Source of the DNA: Spirosoma profusum
Lineage (GTDB): Bacteria > Bacteroidota > Bacteroidia > Cytophagales > Spirosomataceae
DNA: 64,000 bases
Assembly (NCBI RefSeq): GCF_014699005.1
Contig: NZ_JACWZY010000004.1
Location: forward strand, 186,001 to 250,000
Direction: 5' to 3'
Under the pieces are notes generated by a model that was given only the letters and a program-made list of their open reading frames with translations, ran no database searches and had not been told where the DNA came from. Position numbers and translations under genes: made by a program. Of the stretch, positions 17,176 through 27,470 are shown piece after piece. How positions within the stretch are numbered: the stretch's first letter is position 1; each line of letters begins with the position of its first letter.

Positions 17176-19008
17176 TTATTTAGGCAATTCGGTCAGAGCC
17201 GGTACGTTCAGTTCGTAGCCAGCGTACCCCTTGTTCTGATTGATCCGGCCTTTCGAATTTCCGTCGATGGCACTTTGTGGAATCGGCCACAATACGTGGT
17301 ATGGGCTCAGTTTGTATTCATCGCCGTGCCGCGTAATTACGCCCTTGTTGTAGAAATTGCTCTTCTCCATGATGCGGTCATAGAAAAAGTTATTATCCGA
17401 AAAATTCGTCAGGCTGTAAGTTTTCCCGTTGTAAGCCGGTTTGCCCGTCTGCGCCAGAATGTAGGCGATACGTGTCAACTCGGTTTTGCGGGGTTCCTCA
17501 AAATATAGCTCACGGGCACGTTCGTCCAGAATGGTACCGATGTTGATTTTATCCGACGTCAGTGGACTACAACCCGCGCGGGTTCTCACCTGATTCAGAT
17601 CGTTGGCGGCATTGGCTAAATCGCCTTTCCAGAAATAGGCTTCGGCACGTAGCAGATACGTTTCGGCCAATCGGAAAACGTACCAGTCCGTATGCCCACC
17701 CGTTGCCTGAACGCGCTCTGGATCAGGAATATACAGTTTGTAATGAGGCCAGTCGAACCAGCAACGTATCGTATCGATGGTGAGCAGGGCACCGGCGTCG
17801 GTACGTAGCTGAAGTTTTTTGCCGTAATACGTATCCTTCCCTTTGATGGCCGGATTGTTATATACTAAATCCTCCATACGCATCCAGTTGCCGGGCGCGT
17901 GACGCAAATCTTTCGGATCGTCCCAAACGCTATGCGTCGAATACCGGGTCGGCCGTACCCGACCAATACCCCGGCCAAATTGATTAACCTGGTCAATTTC
18001 AATGGCATACGTATCGATGGTCCCCCGGTTTCCGTTTGGCGTATTGATGTTATTGAACCAGAACGGTACGGTGTTACGCATCAACTGAATGCCTCCATCA
18101 GCATTGCCGTCAATCAATAGTCGGTCGATCACCATCATAATTCCTTCGCGGTTGGTTGGTATCGACTTGTTTTCCGGGCGGTGCAAATCCCAGATCACGT
18201 TCCTGGTTGCATCACCACCGGTAGCCCCAAAACGAGCTTTCATCAGGCTATGCGTTCCGCCGTCGATCACGTTACTAGCCGATTTGATCGCGTCGTCGAA
18301 CAGGCCGAGCGCCAGGTTTATTTTCGTAAGCAGATGACTCACAGCGCCTTTGTTCACCGTTCCTTTGTCGGCATTGGCCGGAACCCACTTTTCGGCGAAC
18401 TCCAGGTCTTCCTTCATTTTTTTCAGAATAACCTCCCGCTTGGTCGATTGATAATCCAGTTTTGGCTCGGTAGCTTCGTTCAGAATCAGTGGTACGTCGC
18501 CAAACTGGTTCGTGAGCCGATAGTAGCGGGCCGCGCGGTGGAAATAGGCCGATCCCAGAATTTCGTTACGTTCCTGCTCCGACTTGTATTTAGGCTGGTC
18601 GATACGTGAAATGGCCGTGTTTGCATACTTGATTCCCTTATAGCCTTCAGTCCAGTAGAAACCAATTTTGTTGTAATCGCCACTGTTGAGCTGCGCGGTT
18701 GGCGTAATCTGCAAATCCATATTCTGCGCCGGCCCCGATTTGTCAGTAGTTCCTTCCACAGCGATGTCAGAGAAAATAGCTTCCGTTACCATCGGTGGCG
18801 CGTCACCATACCATTCGATACGCATGTTCCGCTCGCAGGCAACCAACGTAGCACGCAATCCGGCGGCATCGTTGAAGCTGTTTTCGGGGGCAAAAAAGGA
18901 CAGCGGTTTCGGTTCGAGCCAGGATTTATCGCAGCTTGTCAGCGTTGTTACCAGTAACAATGCGCTCAGGCGAAAACCCCGTTTTATATTGTTTTTATCT
19001 GTTTTCAT
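17176..19008 (-). CDS. SusD/RagB-family surface glycan-binding lipoprotein
   Basis: 610 residues with a lipoprotein leader ([10 protein letters not shown]). Family features are the early [18 protein letters not shown], the alpha-helical TPR-like core ([27 protein letters not shown]) and the late [32 protein letters not shown], followed by the usual [10 protein letters not shown] and a C-terminal PIPQSAID. SusD proteins cap SusC transporters at the cell surface and deliver oligosaccharides or peptides. The gene follows its SusC partner by 30 nt, so they form an operon. The substrate is unknown. Confidence 0.92.
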   Translation of the reverse strand: MKTDKNNIKRGFRLSALLLVTTLTSCDKSWLEPKPLSFFAPENSFNDAAGLRATLVACERNMRIEWYGDAPPMVTEAIFSDIAVEGTTDKSGPAQNMDLQITPTAQLNSGDYNKIGFYWTEGYKGIKYANTAISRIDQPKYKSEQERNEILGSAYFHRAARYYRLTNQFGDVPLILNEATEPKLDYQSTKREVILKKMKEDLEFAEKWVPANADKGTVNKGAVSHLLTKINLALGLFDDAIKSASNVIDGGTHSLMKARFGATGGDATRNVIWDLHRPENKSIPTNREGIMMVIDRLLIDGNADGGIQLMRNTVPFWFNNINTPNGNRGTIDTYAIEIDQVNQFGRGIGRVRPTRYSTHSVWDDPKDLRHAPGNWMRMEDLVYNNPAIKGKDTYYGKKLQLRTDAGALLTIDTIRCWFDWPHYKLYIPDPERVQATGGHTDWYVFRLAETYLLRAEAYFWKGDLANAANDLNQVRTRAGCSPLTSDKINIGTILDERARELYFEEPRKTELTRIAYILAQTGKPAYNGKTYSLTNFSDNNFFYDRIMEKSNFYNKGVITRHGDEYKLSPYHVLWPIPQSAIDGNSKGRINQNKGYAGYELNVPALTELPK

Positions 19009-19038
19009 GATGTTGATTAATTCCGTTTGGAAAAAGGC

Positions 19039-22000
19039 TTACAGCGTAATATCGAGGCCAAGTGTCAGGATACGCGGAGCCGGTACGTTGGTTAGCGTTC
19101 CATCTTTATCTTCGGGTTCTGCATCCCAGTAATTCCAGTTAGGTGCGTAGTACCCCAGATTCCGGCACGAAGCAAACACTTTCAGGTTCTGAATGTGCGC
19201 TTTTTGAACCAGGGTTTTTGGCAGTGTGTAACCCATCGAAATGTTGTCGAAACGGATGAACGAACGGTCCCGATATACCGAAAACCCGGTAGCACCGCCT
19301 TCGCTGGAGTACAGCCGGGCGTAGTCGTTGATCGGGTTGGCTTCGGTCCAGTAGGGCAATACGTATGAACTGGTCCGATCGAGGAAACCGTCGATGTTTT
19401 TCGCCTGATTATAAGCCGCTTTGTGTCCCCAGTACGAATACAGCACGAACGATACGTCGAAATTCTGGAAGAATTTAAATTCATTACGTAGCGTCCAGCG
19501 GTAACGTGGGTTTGTATATCCCTGGAAAACCTTGTCGGCGTTGGTGTATTTTCCGTCGTTGTCTACGTCTCTGATTTTGAAATCGCCCGGGCGCACACCG
19601 TATTTGGCAGCCTGCTCTTTTTCGGCCACCTGCCATACGCCATCAACCTGGAAATTCCAGATTTCATCGATGGAATGACCAATGAACCAGCGATTTGTTA
19701 CGTCGTCGATTTCTTTCCCATTCTTGTCGTAATCGCCATATAGGTGCACAATTTTATTCCGGTTCAACTGGAAGCTGGCACTGGTACGCCAGGCAAAATT
19801 CGGTTTGTTAATATTGACCGAGTTCAACTGAAACTCGACCCCGCGATTCTGCACTTCGCCCAGGTTGTCCATCACAAAACTGAAACCCACTACGTCGGGC
19901 AGCAGTCGCCGAACCAGCAAATCGGTAGTGGACGAGCTATACACCTCAACCGACCCATCGATCCGGTTGTTGAGCAGGCCAAAATCCAGACCCAGGTTCA
20001 GCGACGCGGTACGTTCCCATTTCAGGTTTTTGTTCTGCATCCGGTCAACGTACAACTGGTTCACCTGATACACCGAACCGTCGGGTTTCACGTAGAGATA
20101 TTTGCCAGTCGTCAGGTTAGACAGGGCAACGTAACGACCGTCTGAACCCAGGTCGCGGTTACCGTTGCTGCCCCACGACAGACGTAGTTTACCGTAGTTG
20201 AGCCAGCTGCTTTTTAAGAATTTTTCATCCGTAAACACCCAGCCCAAAGCCGCCGACGAGAACGTAGCACGCGGATTCGCCTGACCAAACGCCGAGTAAC
20301 CATCGCGCCGGGACGACAGGGTAACCATGTACCGATCTTTGAACGAGTAGAACAAACGCGCCATCAAACCGTCGCCGGTGCTGTATTCGTCATTACTGGT
20401 CACCGTTGGAGCCGTTCCTGTGCTGATACCGTGCCAACTCAGTACGTCGCTGGGCAGAAAACCCTTGTTGGTCATGGTGTTATCCCATTTCTGAAACTTC
20501 TCGGCATTCGCCAGCAGCGTTACGTCGAAATTATGCGAACCAATGTTTTTGTTCCATTTCAGGATGTTGTCGATCTGCCAGTAGTACGTTTTGGCCTGCT
20601 GACGGCTGGCGGTTCCACCCGTGGCAGCATAATCGGCGTGTTTCGACGAGATGGCGTTGTACTTCTCGTAAAACTCGAAACGGGGCGTAAAATTCATCCG
20701 ATACGTAATGCCCAACGGAAGCGTTACGTTACCGAACAACGTAGTGTTCAAGGTCGTAATTTTGATACGTTGGTCAGTGAGGCTTGGCGCATAGTAGGGG
20801 TGGTTACCGCCACTGGCTTCATTGTTTGGGCGCCATTTATACGTACCATCGTCGTTCAACGGCGAACCCCAGGGCGAGAGCGTGCGAGCCAGGTTAAAAT
20901 CGGCTACTACCGGACTTTCGTCACGGTCGGCAAATTGGGTCGTCATCCCAACCGACAGGTAATTAGTCAGTTTACTTTCCAGATTCACGCGGCCCCGAAC
21001 GGTTTTGAAGCGGTCGCCCCAGATAATTCCGTTATTGTCCAGATAACCAAGCGACATGTAATACGACGTACCATCTTTTCGTTCCGAAATGCTCACCGTG
21101 TGGTCCTGGCGCATCCCGTTCTGGAAAATCATATCATACCAGTTTGTGCTTTTTCCCGCCTTGTAGTTTTCGATTTCAATAGGCTGCATCCCTAAACGTT
21201 GCAGCCAGATCGTCGTAGGATCGCCTTTCGAACCGTCATACGCCAGCCATTGGTCGACGGTAACGCCAGCGGGAAGGCTGTTTGGATTGTCAAACTGCCC
21301 CGGTTTATACGTAGAGTTGATGTTTTTCATTACATCACTCCGCCAGGCTACAAACTCATTCGGACCCAAAACCGGCTGATTCCGCGATACGCTGGCCGAC
21401 CCGATGTTGGTATTGATGTTAATAATTGGCTTACCTTCTTTTCCTTTTTTGGTGGTAATCAGGATAACGCCACTGGCCGCTTTAGCCCCAAATACAGCCG
21501 CCGAACTCGCATCTTTCAGTACGTCGATGGTTTCAATATCATTGGGGTTGATATCCGACAATTCGCCGTAATAAATCGCCCCATCGACAACGAGCAACGG
21601 GCTGGTGGCGGCATTCAATGAGTTACGTCCCCGCACGAGCAGGCTCCCCCCACCCTTTGCCGACGGCGACATACCGACGTTCAGGCCGGCGATGTTTCCC
21701 CGAAGCATATCCTGAACCGAGTTCGGATTCTCGTTATCGAGCTTGGCACCGCTAATTTGCGACACGGCTCCCGTCAAATCGCGTTTCTTCTGCGTACCAT
21801 ACCCCACCACTACTACTTCGTTCAGCATTTTCTGGTCGCTGGCGAGCGAAATGTTGAACGTACTTTGATTGCCGACCGTCACTTCCTGCGCTATGTATCC
21901 CACCGCCGAGAAGACCAGAATTGTATTGTCGTCGGCCACATTGAGCTTAAATCGCCCTTCGGCATCAGTCGTCGTTCCGTTTGTCGTGTTCTTCACGACA

Positions 22001-22203
22001 ACCGTTACCCCTGGCACAGGTGTGTTGTCTTCCTTCGAGAGAACCTGGCCTGAAACGGGTTTATCAGCAAACCACCCCGTAGTCGGATGCAAACCGAAAG
22101 TTGGGGATGTGGTAGCCCAGATGGGAAATGAAGGCAGTAACCAGCCCGCCAGCACACCACATACCAGAACCTGCCTGATAGACAAGGTAGATTGTATGTT
22201 CAT
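19039..22203 (-). CDS. SusC/RagA-family TonB-linked outer-membrane transporter
   Basis: 1054 residues. The leader (VLVCGVLAGWLLPSFPIWA) is followed by a carboxypeptidase-like beta-sandwich (VSGQVLSKEDNTPVPGVTVVVK), the TonB-box region NEVVVVGYGTQKKRDLTGAVSQI, the plug (IAGLNVGMS, LLVRGRNSLN, IETIDVLKDASSAAVFGAKAASGVI) and a long beta-barrel ending in RILTLGLDITL. Together with the downstream SusD it makes one complete importer. Its 428-bp upstream gap is shared with a second, divergent SusC gene. No sigma/anti-sigma or hybrid two-component gene lies next to it. Confidence 0.93.
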   Translation of the reverse strand: MNIQSTLSIRQVLVCGVLAGWLLPSFPIWATTSPTFGLHPTTGWFADKPVSGQVLSKEDNTPVPGVTVVVKNTTNGTTTDAEGRFKLNVADDNTILVFSAVGYIAQEVTVGNQSTFNISLASDQKMLNEVVVVGYGTQKKRDLTGAVSQISGAKLDNENPNSVQDMLRGNIAGLNVGMSPSAKGGGSLLVRGRNSLNAATSPLLVVDGAIYYGELSDINPNDIETIDVLKDASSAAVFGAKAASGVILITTKKGKEGKPIININTNIGSASVSRNQPVLGPNEFVAWRSDVMKNINSTYKPGQFDNPNSLPAGVTVDQWLAYDGSKGDPTTIWLQRLGMQPIEIENYKAGKSTNWYDMIFQNGMRQDHTVSISERKDGTSYYMSLGYLDNNGIIWGDRFKTVRGRVNLESKLTNYLSVGMTTQFADRDESPVVADFNLARTLSPWGSPLNDDGTYKWRPNNEASGGNHPYYAPSLTDQRIKITTLNTTLFGNVTLPLGITYRMNFTPRFEFYEKYNAISSKHADYAATGGTASRQQAKTYYWQIDNILKWNKNIGSHNFDVTLLANAEKFQKWDNTMTNKGFLPSDVLSWHGISTGTAPTVTSNDEYSTGDGLMARLFYSFKDRYMVTLSSRRDGYSAFGQANPRATFSSAALGWVFTDEKFLKSSWLNYGKLRLSWGSNGNRDLGSDGRYVALSNLTTGKYLYVKPDGSVYQVNQLYVDRMQNKNLKWERTASLNLGLDFGLLNNRIDGSVEVYSSSTTDLLVRRLLPDVVGFSFVMDNLGEVQNRGVEFQLNSVNINKPNFAWRTSASFQLNRNKIVHLYGDYDKNGKEIDDVTNRWFIGHSIDEIWNFQVDGVWQVAEKEQAAKYGVRPGDFKIRDVDNDGKYTNADKVFQGYTNPRYRWTLRNEFKFFQNFDVSFVLYSYWGHKAAYNQAKNIDGFLDRTSSYVLPYWTEANPINDYARLYSSEGGATGFSVYRDRSFIRFDNISMGYTLPKTLVQKAHIQNLKVFASCRNLGYYAPNWNYWDAEPEDKDGTLTNVPAPRILTLGLDITL

Positions 22204-22631
22204 AACTTATCTGAAAAATTGTGTTTGGATTAATCGGTATTAAATCACTGTTAACTCAGTTGTTGAAGAAAGGCGTTTAGTACCCATAGATCTTAGTATG
22301 ATACATATAAAAGCGGTATTAATTATATACCTACTTCTATTTTTCGCCAAAATCAACGACGTAATAGTAAAGAAATGTTAACGCTGTTAGGTAATTTTTC
22401 TAAGTGAACTCCGCCGATCTTTGCCAGCAGTTTTTTGGAATTAGGTATACGCTATGTTTACTAGTGAACTACCCTGAAATTTATATTCCTTGATAATGAG
22501 GTTACAATCCATACGCAAAAATTCTCACATATTAAAAAGAATAATATTAATATTTTGTTATTAAATATACCATAGCTAAGTTGTAATTTTGTAACGTTGA
22601 GTAATTTTCCTTTTAATTTAACCAACCTATC
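22204..22631. other. 428-bp divergent promoter region of two SusC genes
   Basis: AT-rich with no coding signal. On the plus strand TAATTTTG (22584-22591) matches the Bacteroidota -7 consensus TAnnTTTG about 40 nt before the SusC start at 22632; the nearest TTTG (22554-22557) is 26 nt away, wider than usual. No clear promoter is visible for the minus-strand SusC and no operator dyad is obvious. Confidence 0.4.
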
Positions 22632-25600
22632 ATGCAGTTTATCTACCATTTTTCCCCTCCTCTTTTCAGGATGTGGATGCTGGTGGTCAGCCTTTTTTGG
22701 GCTTCATCAGTTTTCGCGGGCAACCCTCCATTGCCAGTTGCACCAATCAATTTACTACGTAGCGACAAAGCGCCGGCAGAGGTAACCGTCAGTGGGCGCG
22801 TTACCGATGCAGCCACCAACGAAGCTTTGGCGGGCTGTAGTGTCGTGATCAAAGGCACACAGCGGGGGACGACAGCCGATGCCAACGGAAGCTACAAAAT
22901 CGTGGTGCCCGACGGTAACGCAACACTGGTTTTTGGTTTCATTGGCTTCGTTTCGCAGGAAATAGCCGTTAACGGACGGACTACAATCAACGTAGCACTT
23001 AGCGCGTCGGCTAATGAACTTTCGCAGGTAGTGGTTATCGGCTACGGCAGCGCGTCGAAAAAAGACATGACCGGCGCAGTGAAATCCATCAAAAGCGCCG
23101 ATTTTAACCGGGGTATCATCAATTCGCCTGAGCAGCTATTACAGGGAAAAGTAGCGGGCGTAAACGTTACGTCGGCGAGTGGCGAACCGGGTGGTACTCA
23201 AAATATTACGATACGTGGTCCGGGTGGCGTTCGGACGGGTAGTACGCCCCTTTTTGTACTCGACGGTATTGCACTGGACAATTCGAGTACGGGTGGTGCT
23301 ACGAACCCGCTTAACTTCCTGAATCCGCAGGATATTGAGAGTATAGACGTATTGAAAGATGCCTCAGCTACAGCCATTTACGGATCGCGGGGAGCCAACG
23401 GTGTGGTGCTGATTACCACTAAAAAAGGCAAATCCGGTTTCTCGACGGTCAATCTTTCATCCAGTCTTGGGATTTCTAACTTGTCCCGTCCACTGCCAAT
23501 TTTTTCAGCCGATGAGTATCGCAAGCAGGTTCCGGCGGTGGGTGGTGTTCTGGAAGATTTCAAAGCATCGACTGACTGGCAGAAAGAAATTTCGCGGACG
23601 GCCTACACCTGGAATCACAATCTATCATTCAGTGGCGGTGGCGACAAGCTAACGTATTACGGGTCGTTTGGTGTTCAGAATCAGGAAGGTGTCTTAAAAG
23701 GCAGCAACCTGAAACGCTATACAGGGCGTATCAACGTATCACAGAAATTTCTGGAAGATAGGCTCAATATTGACGTTAATTTGACCGCATCATCTACGCT
23801 GAACAACCGCCCGCCCACTGATAACCCTACAAGCAGTGCCGTCACGATTGTGGGGGGTGCGATTTCGGCTAATCCCACATTGCCTGCCTACGATGCAGAT
23901 GGGAATCCATTCAAATACCAGAGTGGTACAAACCCGCTCATTACGTTGGCGCTGGCCCAGGATATTACAACAATTAGCCGGGTTGTTGGTAACATTTCGC
24001 CTTCTTTTAAAATCACGAAGGATTTGGTGTACAAACTCAATCTCGGCGTCGATAATTCGAGTTCGGTACGTGATTTACAATCATTACCCAGCGCGGTTCC
24101 ACAGCAAGATGGGCGACTCGAAACTATCTATCGCACCAATCGCAATACGTTGATTGAGAACTATTTCACCTACACATTAGCCAAACAGGATCACAACCTT
24201 TCGGCTTTACTAGGACATTCCTACCAGAAAATTTTTGTGCAGGAACGTAGCTACAGCATCAACAAATTCCCGATTTCGCCCATTGAGCCGATTTACAATC
24301 CGGGACTGGGTCAGGACCTGACGCTGGCGAACAACAAACCCGGCGGTTTTGCTGTTGAAAACGAGCTACAATCGTTCTTCTCGCGGGTAAATTATAATTA
24401 CAAAGACAGGTATCTGGCTACTGCTACGGTACGTGCCGACGGCTCTTCTAAATTCGGAGCCAACAACAAATACGGTATTTTCCCGTCGTTCTCGGTGGGC
24501 TGGCGTTTGAGCGAAGAAGGGTTCCTGAAATCGGGACCATTCACCGATTTGAAACTTCGGGCTGGCTGGGGACAAACTGGTAATCAGGAGATTCCGTCGA
24601 AGATTACCCAGGCGCTGTTTACCTCGCAGGTGTCGGCAGCAACCAGCTATCCGTTAACGGCTACTGGTCCTTATCCCGCTGGTACGTCTTATTCGCGACT
24701 GGCAAACCCGGATATTCAGTGGGAAGTATCGTCGCAAACTGACCTCGGTATCGATTTCGCCTTGTTCAAGGGAGCACTTTCGGGATCGGTGGATTACTTC
24801 AACAAATTCTCCAACAACATTCTGCTTGAGGTGATTCCTTCAGATCCGGTGCAGCCCGCCGGTACGTTCTGGACCAACGTACCAGATATGACGATTACCA
24901 ACAAAGGCGTTGAACTGGACTTAAACTACCGCTACGCTAGTCTGAGCGGTTTCCGATTCGATATTGGCGGTAACATTACGTTTATCGACAACGTAGTGAA
25001 AAATTCGCCCTACACGGTGATTCCGTCAGGGTCGGCTTCGGGTTCGGGATTGACGTCGGCAACGATAAACGGCTATATCAACGGGCAGCCGATTGGTACG
25101 TTCTTCCTCAAAGAATTTACGGGGCTCGACGAAAAAGGTATCAGTAAGTTCCGCGACACTGACGGCGACGGTATCGTGACCGACAAAGACCGGATTGCTG
25201 CGGGCAGTGCGCTACCGACAAAACAGTTTAACCTCAATACCAATTTGGCCTATAAGGGTTTCGATCTGGCTATCAATTTCAATGGCGTATCAGGTAACAA
25301 ACTGTACGACAACACAGCCAACGCCAATTTCTACAAACTGCGGCTTTCGAAAGGGTTGAATACGACCCCAGAAGCCATTCAATACTCAACTGAGTCGATT
25401 AATAACTCGGCGCCCGTATCGACCCGGTATCTTAAAAATGGTTCGTTTTTCCGGCTCAACAACATGTCGCTGGGCTATAATCTCAATCCGAAAAGCATTG
25501 GTATCAAACGCTTTATCTCGGGCATTCGTCTGACGGCTACAGGTCAAAACCTGTTCGTTATCACGAAATATGACGGTTATGACCCAGAGGTCAACATCGA

Positions 25601-25694
25601 CCGTACGATTAATGGGGTTTCGTCTTACGGCATCGATTACCTCAGCTATCCCAAAGCCCGTACGTTTGTGTTTGGCCTGAACCTCACTTTCTAG
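22632..25694 (+). CDS. SusC/RagA-family TonB-linked outer-membrane transporter
   Basis: 1020 residues. A signal peptide ends near VFAG, then a beta-sandwich (VSGRVTDAATNEALAGCSVVIKG), the TonB-box region LSQVVVIGYGSASKKDMTGAV, the plug (VAGVNVTSASGEPGG, ITIRGPGGVR, IESIDVLKDASATAIYGSRGANGVV) and the barrel ending YPKARTFVFGLNLTF. It differs markedly from the SusC at 19039-22203, so the two are separate systems rather than a recent duplication. The partner SusD starts 11 nt downstream. Substrate unknown. Confidence 0.93.
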   Translation: MQFIYHFSPPLFRMWMLVVSLFWASSVFAGNPPLPVAPINLLRSDKAPAEVTVSGRVTDAATNEALAGCSVVIKGTQRGTTADANGSYKIVVPDGNATLVFGFIGFVSQEIAVNGRTTINVALSASANELSQVVVIGYGSASKKDMTGAVKSIKSADFNRGIINSPEQLLQGKVAGVNVTSASGEPGGTQNITIRGPGGVRTGSTPLFVLDGIALDNSSTGGATNPLNFLNPQDIESIDVLKDASATAIYGSRGANGVVLITTKKGKSGFSTVNLSSSLGISNLSRPLPIFSADEYRKQVPAVGGVLEDFKASTDWQKEISRTAYTWNHNLSFSGGGDKLTYYGSFGVQNQEGVLKGSNLKRYTGRINVSQKFLEDRLNIDVNLTASSTLNNRPPTDNPTSSAVTIVGGAISANPTLPAYDADGNPFKYQSGTNPLITLALAQDITTISRVVGNISPSFKITKDLVYKLNLGVDNSSSVRDLQSLPSAVPQQDGRLETIYRTNRNTLIENYFTYTLAKQDHNLSALLGHSYQKIFVQERSYSINKFPISPIEPIYNPGLGQDLTLANNKPGGFAVENELQSFFSRVNYNYKDRYLATATVRADGSSKFGANNKYGIFPSFSVGWRLSEEGFLKSGPFTDLKLRAGWGQTGNQEIPSKITQALFTSQVSAATSYPLTATGPYPAGTSYSRLANPDIQWEVSSQTDLGIDFALFKGALSGSVDYFNKFSNNILLEVIPSDPVQPAGTFWTNVPDMTITNKGVELDLNYRYASLSGFRFDIGGNITFIDNVVKNSPYTVIPSGSASGSGLTSATINGYINGQPIGTFFLKEFTGLDEKGISKFRDTDGDGIVTDKDRIAAGSALPTKQFNLNTNLAYKGFDLAINFNGVSGNKLYDNTANANFYKLRLSKGLNTTPEAIQYSTESINNSAPVSTRYLKNGSFFRLNNMSLGYNLNPKSIGIKRFISGIRLTATGQNLFVITKYDGYDPEVNIDRTINGVSSYGIDYLSYPKARTFVFGLNLTF

Positions 25695-25705
25695 CATTAA
25701 AACCT

Positions 25706-27391
25706 ATGAATAAGAAACTCATATCAATATTGGCGCTGGCTGGCCTGTTTGTCATAAACGGCTGTACGAATCTGGCCGAACACGTACTGGATGAAGCCTC
25801 TGTGCAGGGGCTTTCGGATCGGCAGGCGGCCGATGGTATTATCGCTCCGGTTTATGCCCGGCTGCCAGATATTTTCCAACATACGAACTACTTCGCGATT
25901 CAGGAAATCTCAACCGACGAAGCCATTCTGCCCTATCGGGGTGGCACCGACTGGGGCGATAATGGTATTTATCTGGCCATGCACCAGCACACGCATACCA
26001 GCACTGACCCCAATATTCGAAACACCTGGCAATTTATCCTTCAAGGGCTCTCGCGGGCTATTATCGCAACCAATACGTTGCCAACCCTGAACGATCCGGT
26101 TACGAAGACGTATCTGGCCGAAGCGCGGGGAATGCGGGCTTATTATAATCTGCTGACGCTGGATTTGTTTGGGTTGGTGTTTGTAAAAGATGACCTGGGT
26201 GCTACGTCCAGCATCTTGCGCGGTGAGCAAGCTGTTGACTACCTGAAAAATGAATTTCTGGCTGTAGAACCCAATCTGGAGACCACCGTTGGCCCCGGCC
26301 GATTGACGAAAGGGGCTGTTTGGGGATTGCTGGCACGCCTGTATCTGAACGCGGCCGTTTACCGCGATCGTTACGCAGCTCAGTTCACGTTCAAGTCGGA
26401 AGACATGGACAAAGTGGTGGAATACTGCGATAAAATTATCAGTTCGGGTCAGTATCAGCTTTCGAAAGATTACTTCGCTATTTTCAATTCGGATAATCAT
26501 GACAACAAAGAGTTGATTTTCGCCGTCGATCAACGCGCCGACCTGAATGGACACAACCGGATGGCGTATTTCTCGCTCTCTGGCGACCAGTTCCCGATTC
26601 CGGCTTATCCAAACGCGAACGGCACCGACGGACCGGGTATTACGCCCGATTATTACCGGACCTGGGTCAACGCCTACGCGCCGGCTGACCCATCGGTAGA
26701 CCCTCGTTTTTACAAGCAAAATCTACGGATTTACTCCAACCCCGCCGATTCGTGCGTAGCTGAAGCCGATTTCAATATCAACCGGGGCATTCTGCGAGGT
26801 CAGCAATACGGGCTTATTCGTCGGAACGGGGTTTTCTTAAAATGCCCTGATGGTAAATTCAAAGTGGCGAAACTTTACCACGATACACGTAACAGACCAA
26901 CACAGGCTGTTGATTTCACCGAGCAAATCGACTTCACGGTTGCGGGCAGCAATTACAACACGGGCTACCGGGTAGAAAAGTATGAATTCAGTAAAAAGTC
27001 GGTGAGTGGTCGGAACTTCGGAGAAGCGGACATCATCATTCTACGATTGGCTGATATTTACATGATGCGGGCCGAAGCTAAACTACGTAAAAGCAACGAT
27101 GCCGCCAGTGCGCTGGCCGACGTAAACGTAGTACGAGCGGCACGTAACGTAACGACGCCCCCACCGGCTTTATCGTCAATGTCACTGGATTTACTGTTCC
27201 GGGAACGTGGATTTGAGTTTTACTGGGAAATGCTACGTCGTACGGACATGATACGTTTTGGTAAATACGAAGGCACCTGGACCGAGAAAACGAATACAGA
27301 CAAGTTCAAGCGCATTTTCCCGATTCCACAAACAGCCGTTGATGGAGCTTCGAACCTACCTGGTTATTTGAAGCAGAACGACAGTTATTAA
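25706..27391 (+). CDS. SusD/RagB-family lipoprotein
   Basis: 561 residues with a lipoprotein leader (LAGLFVINGC). The core shows AEARGMRAYYNLLTLDLFGLVFV, TKGAVWGLLARLYLNAAVY, then ADIYMMRAEAKLRKSNDAASALADVNVVRAAR and RGFEFYWEMLRRTDMIRFG, ending PIPQTAVDG, all standard for the family. It forms the surface lid of the SusC at 22632-25694 and is co-transcribed with it. It ends five bases before the 64-bp palindromic terminator at 27396. Confidence 0.92.
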   Translation: MNKKLISILALAGLFVINGCTNLAEHVLDEASVQGLSDRQAADGIIAPVYARLPDIFQHTNYFAIQEISTDEAILPYRGGTDWGDNGIYLAMHQHTHTSTDPNIRNTWQFILQGLSRAIIATNTLPTLNDPVTKTYLAEARGMRAYYNLLTLDLFGLVFVKDDLGATSSILRGEQAVDYLKNEFLAVEPNLETTVGPGRLTKGAVWGLLARLYLNAAVYRDRYAAQFTFKSEDMDKVVEYCDKIISSGQYQLSKDYFAIFNSDNHDNKELIFAVDQRADLNGHNRMAYFSLSGDQFPIPAYPNANGTDGPGITPDYYRTWVNAYAPADPSVDPRFYKQNLRIYSNPADSCVAEADFNINRGILRGQQYGLIRRNGVFLKCPDGKFKVAKLYHDTRNRPTQAVDFTEQIDFTVAGSNYNTGYRVEKYEFSKKSVSGRNFGEADIIILRLADIYMMRAEAKLRKSNDAASALADVNVVRAARNVTTPPPALSSMSLDLLFRERGFEFYWEMLRRTDMIRFGKYEGTWTEKTNTDKFKRIFPIPQTAVDGASNLPGYLKQNDSY

Positions 27392-27395
27392 CGAC

Positions 27396-27459
27396 TAACG
27401 TAGCACAAAAAATAGGGTGGCTTTTTCGAAAAAGCCACCCTATTTTTTGTGCTACGTTA
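27396..27459. terminator. 64-bp perfect palindrome, bidirectional terminator
   Basis: TAACGTAGCACAAAAAATAG at 27396 is mirrored exactly by the last 20 bases ending at 27459, and the centre is GGCTTTTTCGAAAAAGCC. All 32 bases of one half match the other half with no spacer. A run of six T flanks the GC-rich stem on either strand, so it should terminate both convergent genes (SusD and the GlxA-type regulator). Each end carries the iterated 9-mer AACGTAGCA. Confidence 0.9.
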
Positions 27460-27470
27460 TGAAACATCTA

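Noticed and set aside
20431-21195. A 254-codon open frame antisense to the SusC gene
   Set aside because: The SusC frame is clearly the real gene with family motifs throughout; the antisense frame is rich in Arg/His/Val and shows no recognisable features.
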